Notes under the pieces: generated by a model
Told to the model about the DNA's origin: nothing
The model's input: only the letters and a program-made list of their open reading frames with translations
Database searches by the model: none
In this document: positions 7,111 through 14,760 of the stretch, piece by piece
How positions within the stretch are numbered: the first letter of the stretch is position 1
Layout: every line of letters begins with the position of its first letter
Assembly (NCBI GenBank): GCA_019136395.1
Contig: JAGVUH010000221.1
Coordinates: forward strand, 1 to 14,849
Reading direction: 5' to 3'
DNA: 14,849 nt
Source: Gammaproteobacteria bacterium
Lineage (GTDB): Bacteria > Pseudomonadota > Gammaproteobacteria > Chromatiales > Chromatiaceae
Program-made: the position numbers and the translations under genes

Positions 7111-10100
7111 ATGGCCGTCGAATCCATCAAGGACCTGTTCGCCAGCAAGATCGACCGCCGGATCGAAGAGGTCATCAAGGTCGACCAGACTGACGAGGCG
7201 CTCATCCGCGACGAGCTGAACGAATATGTCGTCACCCATTCGATCCTCGCGCACTTGCAGGCCTTTTTCGAGCACTACCTCGCCACCTGGCGCAACCCCT
7301 GCGAGGCCATCGCGATCTGGGTCGCTGGCTTCTTCGGGGCGGGGAAAAGTGGTTACTCCAAGTACACCGGACTGGCCATCGCCAACCGGGACATCCTCGG
7401 CCAGGGCGCGGGCGAGTTGCTCGCCCAACGCTGCCAGGACCCGAAGATCCAGGTCCTGCTCCAGACCATCAATGAGCAGATCCCCACCGAGGCCGTTATC
7501 TTCGATGTCTCTACCGACCGCGGCATCCGCACCGGTAACCAGAGCATCACCGAGATCATGTACCGGCTCTTCCTGCAACGCCTGGGTTATGCCCGGGACC
7601 TGGACCTCTCCGAGCTGGAGATCACCCTGGAGCAGGAGGGCCGCCTCGCTACCTTCGAGGCCAAGTACCAGGAGGTCTTCGCCAGGGATTGGGATGTCGA
7701 GAAGGGCAAGATCGCCATCGCCGTGCAGCAGGCGAGCCGTGTCATGCATGAGCTGGACCCGGCCACCTATCCCAGGGTCGACAGTTGGCGCGAAGCAGCC
7801 ATGCGCCGCGCCGACATCACCCCCGGCGACCTGGCCCTGCGCTGCCTGGAGCTGATGCGCCGCCGCCGACCCGGCAAGAACCTGCTGTTCGTCATCGACG
7901 AGGTGGGCCAGTTCGTCGCCCGCGACGTGCAGAAGATGCTCGACCTGCAAGCCGTGGTGCAGAGCCTCGGCCGCGTCGGCCGGGGCAAGCTGTGGATCAT
8001 GGTCACCTCCCAGGAGAAGCTCACCGAGCTGGTCGGTGGCCTGGACGACCGGCGGGTCGAGCTCGCCCGCCTCATGGACCGCTTCCCCTCGGAGTTGCAG
8101 GTCCATCTAGAGCCCGGCGACATCTCCGAGGTCACCAGTAAGCGCGTCCTGGCCAAGAACGCCGCGGCCCAGCAGGCCCTGCGCGAGGGCTTCGCCGAGC
8201 ATCGCGCCCGGCTCACCGACAACACCCGTCTCACCGCCGACATCAAGCTGCCGGAGCTGTCCACCGAGGCATTCATCGACCTCTACCCCCTGCTGCCCTA
8301 CCAGATTGACCTCATCATCCAGATCGTCTCGGGTCTGCGCACCCAGGGCGGTGCCAGCAAGCATGTCGGCGGCGCCAACCGCACCATCATCAAGCTGGCC
8401 CAGCAGCTCCTGATCCACCCGGATGTCGATCTGGCCAGCCAGCCCCTCGGCACCCTGGCCCGCGTGGATCAGATCTACGACCTGGTCTCAGGCAACATCG
8501 GCAGCGAGATCCGCGCCAAGATCGACGACATCGGCCGGAAGATCGATCACCCCCTCGCCCAGCCCGTCGCCAAGGTGATCTGCCTGTTGCAATACGTGCG
8601 CAGCATCCACCGCACCGCCGAGAACATCGCCGCCGCCCTGCACCCGGCCATTGCCGCCGACTCGCGCCTGGCCGAGGTGCGCCAGGCCCTCGCGGCCCTG
8701 GAAAAGGGCCTGATGGTGCGCCGAGGCGACGACGGCTACCGCATCCCGACCCCAGCGGAGGACGACTGGGAGCGCCAGCGGTCCAGCCTGGCGCCCAAGC
8801 CCGGCGACATCAGCCGCCTCCATGCCGAGATCGTCACCGCCCTCTGGCAGCCCCAACCGTCCCACAGCCTGCTGGAGGTCAAGCTGTTCAAGGCCGGGCT
8901 TTACCTGGGCGGCCGACTGACGGTGGAGGGGGACATTCCCGTTCATCTGGCCCTGGCCGAGTCCGGCGCTGAGTACGACGCAGGGGTCGAGGAGTTTCGC
9001 CGCCGCAGCCAGACCGAGACCAAGGCCGCATTCTGGGTCGCGGCCCTCGACGACGCCATCGATCGCGAGACGGTGGAGCTTTTCCGTTCCCGGGAGATCC
9101 TGTCCCGCAAGGAACGTGGCGCCCAGACCAAGGACGAGACCGCCCTGGTGGCCGAGGAAAAGCTGCGCCAACGGCGCCACCAGGACGAGCTGCGGCGCCT
9201 GCTCAAGCAGTCGCTGCTCAATGGCAGCGTCTTTTTCCGCGGCAACGACCGCAGCCCCGAGGAGGGCGCCAGCGAGGTCACCCGTGCCGCCGGCAAGGTC
9301 CTGGCGCAGGCCCTGCCGGAGGTCTTTGACCGTTTTGAGGAGGCTGCGGCCCGCGTCGGCAAGCAGGATCTGGATGCCCTGCTGACCACCGAAAATCTGC
9401 GTGGACTGACCCCCGTTTTCTCTGACCTGCGCCTGATCCGCGACCAGGGTGGCAAGCCCGTCTTTGACGTGGACCAGGGCGCCCTCGCCGAGGTGCTCGC
9501 CCGCATCGAGAACCGCACCAGCTACGGCGAGACGGCGACCGGCCGCTGGCTGGCCGATGAGTTCGCCAAGGAGCCCTTCGGCTGGGAGCTCGACGTCCTG
9601 CGCCTGCTGGTCATCGCCCTCTTGCGCGCCGGCAAGATCGAGGCCACCAGCAAGGGCCAGGTCATCGAGTCCGCCCTATCGCTGGAGGCGCGCACCACCT
9701 TCAGCAACAACAACCTGTTCCGCCAGGCCTCCTTCCGGCCGCGCACCACCGACTGCGAGTTCACCGACTTCATCGAGGCCGGCGAGGCCTACAAGACCTG
9801 CTTCGGCAAGGAGATCCAGGAGTACGAGGAAAACCTCATCGCCCAGGCCATCCGCGACACCACCGAGGGCTTCGAGGAAAGCCTGCGCGAGGTGGCCGCC
9901 CAGCTCGACAAACAGGGCCTGCCCGGCGGCGAGGTCATCGAGGCCGCGCTGAGCAACATTGTCGGCTTCCGTCGCCAGCGCGACTGCCAGGCACTCAAGG
10001 CCTTCACCGCCTGCCATCAGGCGCTCAAGGAGGCGATCAAGCGCGGCGCTGAACTGGCCAACGCCCTGACCAAGCCGGCCCTGCGCGATATTGGCCGCGC

Positions 10101-10656
10101 GCGCCAGGCGTTGGACGGACTCTGGCCCTTCCTGCAAGGTGAACCGGACCTGGATGACCAGACGCGGGAGCACGCCGACCACCTCGCCGACCTGATGGCG
10201 CGCGAGACCTTCTACCGCGAGTTGCCGGCCATCGACCAGCACGCCCGGGCCATCGAGACCGCCTATGAGGCACGCCACCAGCAGGCGGTCGCGGCGCGCA
10301 CCCAGGCCTACCACCGGGCCCTGGAGCAATTGCGCGCCACCCCCGGCTGGGAGCAGGTCGCCGAGGACCAGCGCGACCGCATCGCCGAGCCGCTGGCGGC
10401 CTATACCGCCGCCCAGCCAGCCGCCTCCTCGATCCCGCAGCTTCGCGCCGATTTCGATGCCTGCAATACCCGCCGCGACAAGGCCATCGAGGCCCTCTTG
10501 CGCCAGATCGACGGCAACCGCGTGGTCACGGTCTCAGCGGCCGGCTATTTTTCCGGTGGCGTCGAGAGCGAGGAACAGCTCGACCAGGCCCTTGGCGGCC
10601 TCAAGGAGCAGTGCCTGGAGCTGATCGCCGCGGGTAAGAAGGTATTGATTCAATAG
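7111..10656 (+). CDS. brxC: BrxC, BREX P-loop ATPase
   Basis: The 1,181-residue cytoplasmic ATPase is the largest BREX component. It begins MAVESIKDLFASKIDRRIEEV, a typical BrxC N-terminus, followed by Walker A GFFGAGKS (73-80) and Walker B LLFVIDE (258-264). The segment LPYQIDLIIQIVSGLR lies in the middle of the AAA-like part. The C-terminal third is long and helical, with many Glu/Arg/Ala stretches that may form coiled coil. The length is close to the roughly 1,200 residues usual for the family and the frame is uninterrupted. GAGGA lies seven bases before the ATG and spans the brxB stop; the gap to brxB is ten bases. BrxC binds and hydrolyses ATP and associates with BrxB and PglX in the complex that methylates host DNA and restricts phage. 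Confidence 0.95.
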   Translation: MAVESIKDLFASKIDRRIEEVIKVDQTDEALIRDELNEYVVTHSILAHLQAFFEHYLATWRNPCEAIAIWVAGFFGAGKSGYSKYTGLAIANRDILGQGAGELLAQRCQDPKIQVLLQTINEQIPTEAVIFDVSTDRGIRTGNQSITEIMYRLFLQRLGYARDLDLSELEITLEQEGRLATFEAKYQEVFARDWDVEKGKIAIAVQQASRVMHELDPATYPRVDSWREAAMRRADITPGDLALRCLELMRRRRPGKNLLFVIDEVGQFVARDVQKMLDLQAVVQSLGRVGRGKLWIMVTSQEKLTELVGGLDDRRVELARLMDRFPSELQVHLEPGDISEVTSKRVLAKNAAAQQALREGFAEHRARLTDNTRLTADIKLPELSTEAFIDLYPLLPYQIDLIIQIVSGLRTQGGASKHVGGANRTIIKLAQQLLIHPDVDLASQPLGTLARVDQIYDLVSGNIGSEIRAKIDDIGRKIDHPLAQPVAKVICLLQYVRSIHRTAENIAAALHPAIAADSRLAEVRQALAALEKGLMVRRGDDGYRIPTPAEDDWERQRSSLAPKPGDISRLHAEIVTALWQPQPSHSLLEVKLFKAGLYLGGRLTVEGDIPVHLALAESGAEYDAGVEEFRRRSQTETKAAFWVAALDDAIDRETVELFRSREILSRKERGAQTKDETALVAEEKLRQRRHQDELRRLLKQSLLNGSVFFRGNDRSPEEGASEVTRAAGKVLAQALPEVFDRFEEAAARVGKQDLDALLTTENLRGLTPVFSDLRLIRDQGGKPVFDVDQGALAEVLARIENRTSYGETATGRWLADEFAKEPFGWELDVLRLLVIALLRAGKIEATSKGQVIESALSLEARTTFSNNNLFRQASFRPRTTDCEFTDFIEAGEAYKTCFGKEIQEYEENLIAQAIRDTTEGFEESLREVAAQLDKQGLPGGEVIEAALSNIVGFRRQRDCQALKAFTACHQALKEAIKRGAELANALTKPALRDIGRARQALDGLWPFLQGEPDLDDQTREHADHLADLMARETFYRELPAIDQHARAIETAYEARHQQAVAARTQAYHRALEQLRATPGWEQVAEDQRDRIAEPLAAYTAAQPAASSIPQLRADFDACNTRRDKAIEALLRQIDGNRVVTVSAAGYFSGGVESEEQLDQALGGLKEQCLELIAAGKKVLIQ

Positions 10657-10664
10657 GTGCCCCA

Positions 10665-12008
10665 ATGAATACCTGGGACCTGCCAGAGTCCGAGTCGCTG
10701 ACGGTCGAGTTTAAGAGCGACAGGAACAAGCTGCCGGACAAGGAGCTGATCCTCGCCGCTGTCTGTCTCGCCAATACCCAGGGCGGGGTCCTCTATCTCG
10801 GGGTCGAGAACGATGGCCGTCCGACCGGCCTGCACCCCGATCATCAGGACATTAGCGGCATGACGGCGATGATCGCCAACCGCACGGTGCCGCCCCTAAG
10901 CATCAGGGCCTCACTAATCCAACAGGGCGACGGGAAGATTGCTCGCCTCGAAATACCCAAGTCAGACCGACTCGTCGCCACCGCTGACGGCACGCTCCAG
11001 CGCAGGCGGCTCATGGCGGATGGCACGCCAGAGTGCGTGCCATTCCTACCCCATGAGTTTGCATCGCGAGAGTCCGATCTTCGACTCTCGGATTACTCCG
11101 CGCTGCCGGTCGCGGGGTGCGACATCGATGCTCTGGATGCCGTTGAACGTCACCGTTTGCGCCAAGCCATCGAACGGTACCGTGGCGATCGTTCACTGCT
11201 GGGGCTGGATGACCATGAGCTCGATGGGGCCCTTGGGCTCGTGCGCAGCGAGGGCGGGCGGCGCCTGCCGACGGTTGCCGGACTACTTCTGATTGGCCGT
11301 GAATCCGCGATCCGTGAGCACATCCCGACGCACGAGGCGGCATTTCAAGTGCTTGAAGGAACTGAAGTTAGGGTCAACGACTTCTATCGCTGGCCGCTGA
11401 TCCGTCTGTTCGAGCGTATCGAGGAGCAGTTCCAGGCGCGGGTTACCGAGCGCGAGATCCAGGTCGGACTGTTCAGGGTCCCGGTCCCGAACGTCGAGCC
11501 GCGGGCATTCAGGGAGGCGTTTGTCAATGCCCTGACCCATCGGGACTACACCCGTCTGGGAGCGGTCCACGTTCGCTGGCAGACTGCGACCCTGACCATT
11601 AGCAGTCCCGGCGGCTTTGTCGAAGGGGTCTCCCTCGACAACCTCCTGGTCGTGGAGCCGCGTCCACGCAATCCCCTGCTCGCGGATGCCTTCAAGCGCA
11701 TCGGTCTCGCGGAGCGCACGGGTCGCGGCGTCGACCTGATCTTCCAGGGTCTGCTTCGTTACGGACGCCCGCCGCCCAGTTACGCCCGGACTGATCGATC
11801 TACCGTGGTCGTCGATCTTAGTGGTTCGGAGGCGGACCTGAATTTCCTTAAGCTCGTGCTCGAACAAGAGCGCCAGATGGGCGCAGGCATACCGATCGAC
11901 AGCCTTTTGGTTCTCTCGCACCTACGACATGCCCGTCGCCTCGACACATCGGAAGCTGCCGGACTGATTCAAAGGGACAGGTGCGTAAGGGGCGGACCTA
12001 TACGCTGA
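10665..12008 (+). CDS. Schlafen/AlbA_2-type ATP-binding BREX accessory protein, frameshifted at C-terminus
   Basis: The 447-residue frame matches COG2865-like proteins. The N-terminal Schlafen AlbA_2 domain has SLTVEFKSD (11-19) and ANTQGGVLYLGVEND (36-50). A GHKL-type ATP-binding region follows, with EAFVNALTHRDY (284-295), SSPGGF (313-318), PRNPLLADAF (334-343) and GLAERTGRGVDLI. Members act as transcriptional regulators or nucleic-acid-sensing effectors. The frame then enters a helix-turn-helix (TSEAAGLIQRD) but changes abruptly to RCVRGGPIR and stops. The missing continuation is open in another frame from about 11981 (separate entry), so the gene seems to carry a frameshifting deletion near 11975-11981. 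It starts eight bases after brxC, with only a weak AGG as ribosome site, and shares the operon. It is not a BREX core gene, so I take it as an accessory or regulator. Confidence 0.85.
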   Translation: MNTWDLPESESLTVEFKSDRNKLPDKELILAAVCLANTQGGVLYLGVENDGRPTGLHPDHQDISGMTAMIANRTVPPLSIRASLIQQGDGKIARLEIPKSDRLVATADGTLQRRRLMADGTPECVPFLPHEFASRESDLRLSDYSALPVAGCDIDALDAVERHRLRQAIERYRGDRSLLGLDDHELDGALGLVRSEGGRRLPTVAGLLLIGRESAIREHIPTHEAAFQVLEGTEVRVNDFYRWPLIRLFERIEEQFQARVTEREIQVGLFRVPVPNVEPRAFREAFVNALTHRDYTRLGAVHVRWQTATLTISSPGGFVEGVSLDNLLVVEPRPRNPLLADAFKRIGLAERTGRGVDLIFQGLLRYGRPPPSYARTDRSTVVVDLSGSEADLNFLKLVLEQERQMGAGIPIDSLLVLSHLRHARRLDTSEAAGLIQRDRCVRGGPIR

Positions 12009-12265
12009 GCGCTGGCATTTACCGCCAACTGGGCCTCGCCCATGACTATGTTCGGCAGGCGGGTTTCGATCCTCTTCAGCAAGAGGAGATGATTAAGCGT
12101 TACGTACGGGAGCATGACAGCATCCGGCGCGGCGATGTGACGATCCTCTGTGCTGTCAGTCCGCAACAAGCCACCCGGTTGCTCAAACGTTTGACTGAGC
12201 GGGGCAGCCTCGCACCACGCGGCCAGGGCAAGGGGAGGACATACGAACGCGGGCCGAATTTATGA
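11981..12265 (+). pseudogene. Detached C-terminal helix-turn-helix part of the AlbA_2 accessory gene
   Basis: This frame starts VRKGRTYTLSAGIYRQLG, which is what follows the first winged helix in intact COG2865-like proteins. A second DNA-binding-like domain comes next: DPLQQEEMIKRYVREHDSIRRGDV, then PQQATRLLKRLTERGSLAPRGQGKGRTYERG. It overlaps the end of the upstream frame by 28 bases in a different phase. By comparison with family architecture, roughly 20-25 residues (the recognition helix and wing) are missing between LIQRD and VRKGRTYTLS. It could be made from the GTG at 11981, but no good ribosome site precedes it, so a gene remnant is more likely. The full original gene would have spanned 10665-12265. 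Confidence 0.7.
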
Positions 12266-12282
12266 TCGCGAACGAAAAAATG

Positions 12283-12326
12283 CGCTCGCGAGCGTATATT
12301 TGGGCGAAAGATATCAATTAATTGAT
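12283..12326. promoter_or_regulatory. Two perfect palindromes in the AT-rich region upstream of pglX
   Basis: CGCTCGCGAGCG (12283-12294, 12 bases) and ATCAATTAATTGAT (12313-12326, 14 bases) are perfect palindromes 18 bases apart. The second is followed directly by TATAAA (12327-12332), a possible -10 box without a convincing -35. A second -10-like TATAAC lies at 12439-12444. The 206-base space 12266-12471 is much richer in AT than the genes around it. It separates pglX from the rest of the operon and probably holds a separate, regulated pglX promoter. Confidence 0.45.
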
Positions 12327-12471
12327 TATAAAAGGTTATTTCGGTCGTTCTGGAACCGGCGAATGGACAGACATGAAGGCATGCGCATTAATTTTCCAGG
12401 GGCGCGGACAGTTACGCGAACCCTATTAAAAACAATCATATAACCCTAGTTCCGTACGCTACCCTAAGCCC

Positions 12472-14760
12472 ATGGACAAAGACACCCGCAACCGCATCGA
12501 GCGCGCCACCCAGGCCGCCCGGGCTCTGCTCGAACGGGACTTCGCGGACCAGTTGGCGGGTGTGTTCGACATCCGGCCCGACGGCACCCTGCCCACCGCG
12601 CCGGGAAGCCATCTGGATGCGGCGCAGCGGGTGGCCTGGGGCAAGCTGATGGCCGCCGTTGAGCACCACCGGGCCAGCGGCCAGCAGGCGTCGGAAGCGG
12701 TGGCGACCTATCTGCGCGAGGCGGCCTTCACCACCCTCAACCGCTTCGTCGCGCTCAAGATGCTGGAGGCGCGCGGTCTGGTGCAGGAGTGCGTCTCCCG
12801 CGGCGAGCAATCCGCCGGCTTCAGGGAGTTCTGCGGGCTGGCGCCGGGCCTGGTCCAGTTGCCCGACCATGGCTACCGCCTTTATATCGAGTCGCTCTTT
12901 GATGAGCTCTCGACCCAGATCCGGGTGCTGTTCAATCGCCGTGATCCTGCCGCCCTGCTCTGGCTGAAGCGGGCAACCCTGGAGCAGCTCCTGGGCATCT
13001 TGAATGCGCCCGAGCTGACAGGGGTCTGGGGCGAGGACGAGACCATCGGCTGGGTCTACCAGTATTACAACGACGAGGCCGAGCGCAAGAAGATGCGCGA
13101 GGAGTCCTCCGCGCCGCGCAACAGCCGGGAACTGGCCGTCCGCAACCAGTTCTTCACCCCGCGCTATGTCGTGGAGTTTCTCACCGACAACACCCTGGGC
13201 CGGCTCTGGTACGAAATGACCGAGGGCCAGACGCGGCTCAAGGAGCAGTGTCGTTACCTCGTCCGGCGTCTCCATGAGATCTTTTTGGCCGAGGGCGAAG
13301 CGGCGCCGGATGGGTCGTCGGATGGTGAGTCATCGGTCGTCGGTCATCAGTCATCAGCGGGTGATGCTCTTGCTGAAGACCGACGACTGGAGACCGGCGA
13401 CCTCACTCAGGAAGAGTTACTGCTCCAACCCGTCAACATCCCCCACCGCCCGCTCAAAGACCCCCGTGACATCCTGTTCCTTGATCCGGCGTGCGGATCC
13501 ATGCACTTTGGCATCTATGCCTTCGACCTCTTCGGGGTCATCTATGAGGAGGCATGGGATATCGCCCAAGGGCTGGACGAGACGCTGAAGGTTGCCAATC
13601 CCTTTTCATCCTTCGTCGGTTTTGCTGCCTCCTTTCCCGACAAGTCAGCGTTTCTGCGTGAGGTGCCGCGCCTCATTATCGAGCACAACATCCACGGCAT
13701 CGATATCGATCCGCGCGCCATACAGATCGCCGCGCTCTCGCTCTGGCTGCGTGCCCAGCGCGCCTGGCACGAGGCGGGCGTTAAGCCTGCCGATCGCCCC
13801 CGAATCAGACGAGCCAATCTGGTCTGTGCCGAGCCGATGCCAGGCGAAAAGGACCTGCTGCGCGAGTTCGTCGAGCAGCAGTTCCCTATCCACGAGCGGT
13901 CCGCCTTCCATTTTCTGTTGGATAAGGTCTTCGATCAGATGACCCTGGCTGGCGAGGCCGGCTCGTTGCTGCGCATCGAGGAGGAGATTCGCAGCGCCAT
14001 CACCGAGGCGCGCGAGCTTGCTAAAGAGCAGTCCGGGCCGAAGCAGACATCCCTCTTCCCTGAGTTTCAGGTGCCAGAACAGGCGAAATTCGACCTGACG
14101 GGCCTCACCGATGCGCAATTCTGGGAGGAATCCGAGCAGCGGATCTATGACGCACTGCGAGCCTATGCCGAGCAGGCCGTGAACGGAAGCGGATTTCGAC
14201 GCCGACTTTTTGCCGAAGACGCCGCACAAGGGTTTGCCTTCATCGATCTCTGCCGAAAGCGCTACGATGTGGTGGTGATGAATCCGCCATTCGGAAGTGC
14301 TCCTTATCTCCTTCAAGGGTATCTGCAACGAATTGATGCTGAGACATGGACAGAACTATTCACCTCTATGGTGAGCCGTGGCCTCTTGTTCGCCCCGAAC
14401 GGTTTGGTTGGATCGATCACATCCAGAACCTGTTTAACTCTCACTCGTCTTACGGACTGGCGAGTACGCGACTTAGTGCCGAATGTTGACTTAATTGCTG
14501 ATCTAGGGCTAGGTGTTATGGATAACGCATTTGTAGAGGCATGCGCATATGTATCCCGTAGAAAATCACCTTTTTATGCTCTACTAGCAAAAGATCTCCA
14601 GGGGCGGCCCGCACCGAGCGAAGACTTGGTATCTGAGCGCTGGATGGCACCCGCTTTGACCCAATGTATTCAAAGAAGAGCAATCAGATATTTACCGGAA
14701 CAGAGAATTCTCCTCGGTCTTCCGCGAGCAATCTCAAACTTACTCCCCTGCATTGCCTGA
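12472..14760 (+). CDS. pglX: PglX, BREX adenine-specific DNA methyltransferase, truncated
   Basis: PglX transfers a methyl group from S-adenosylmethionine to adenine N6 in a short non-palindromic site, marking host DNA. Visible parts are an N-terminal helical region (1-215), RNQFFTPRYVVEFLTDNTLGR (224-244) typical of BREX methyltransferases, SAM-binding motif I DPACGSMHFG (338-347), HNIHGIDIDPRAIQIAALSLWL, and catalytic NPPFG (604-608). The frame ends after 762 codons, while family members usually have about 1,200, so most of the target-recognition half is absent. From about 14300 the sequence is clearly poorer in GC (43% in 14461-14580, against 73% in 12481-12600). A palindromic repeat lies inside residues 282-320. 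No purine-rich ribosome site precedes the ATG. A frameshift near the end is possible, but I could not identify the lost frame. The catalytic part is intact, yet target recognition is probably lost or altered. Confidence 0.88.
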   Translation: MDKDTRNRIERATQAARALLERDFADQLAGVFDIRPDGTLPTAPGSHLDAAQRVAWGKLMAAVEHHRASGQQASEAVATYLREAAFTTLNRFVALKMLEARGLVQECVSRGEQSAGFREFCGLAPGLVQLPDHGYRLYIESLFDELSTQIRVLFNRRDPAALLWLKRATLEQLLGILNAPELTGVWGEDETIGWVYQYYNDEAERKKMREESSAPRNSRELAVRNQFFTPRYVVEFLTDNTLGRLWYEMTEGQTRLKEQCRYLVRRLHEIFLAEGEAAPDGSSDGESSVVGHQSSAGDALAEDRRLETGDLTQEELLLQPVNIPHRPLKDPRDILFLDPACGSMHFGIYAFDLFGVIYEEAWDIAQGLDETLKVANPFSSFVGFAASFPDKSAFLREVPRLIIEHNIHGIDIDPRAIQIAALSLWLRAQRAWHEAGVKPADRPRIRRANLVCAEPMPGEKDLLREFVEQQFPIHERSAFHFLLDKVFDQMTLAGEAGSLLRIEEEIRSAITEARELAKEQSGPKQTSLFPEFQVPEQAKFDLTGLTDAQFWEESEQRIYDALRAYAEQAVNGSGFRRRLFAEDAAQGFAFIDLCRKRYDVVVMNPPFGSAPYLLQGYLQRIDAETWTELFTSMVSRGLLFAPNGLVGSITSRTCLTLTRLTDWRVRDLVPNVDLIADLGLGVMDNAFVEACAYVSRRKSPFYALLAKDLQGRPAPSEDLVSERWMAPALTQCIQRRAIRYLPEQRILLGLPRAISNLLPCIA
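13336..13387. repeat. Palindromic repeat inside the pglX reading frame
   Basis: GTCGTCGGTC (13336-13345) and GACCGACGAC (13378-13387) form a perfect 10-bp inverted repeat around 32 bases. Short GTCATC/GTCGTC-type units fill the left side (13328-13357). In protein it encodes a Ser/Gly/Asp-rich linker between the N-terminal domain and SAM motif I. It looks like a dispersed repeat that was inserted in frame and tolerated because it falls in a loop. Confidence 0.6.

Noticed and set aside
7051..8106. 351-codon minus-strand open frame
   Set aside because: It is antisense to brxC, is rich in Gly, Leu, Asp and Val as expected from GC-rich shadow frames, and lacks a recognisable domain.
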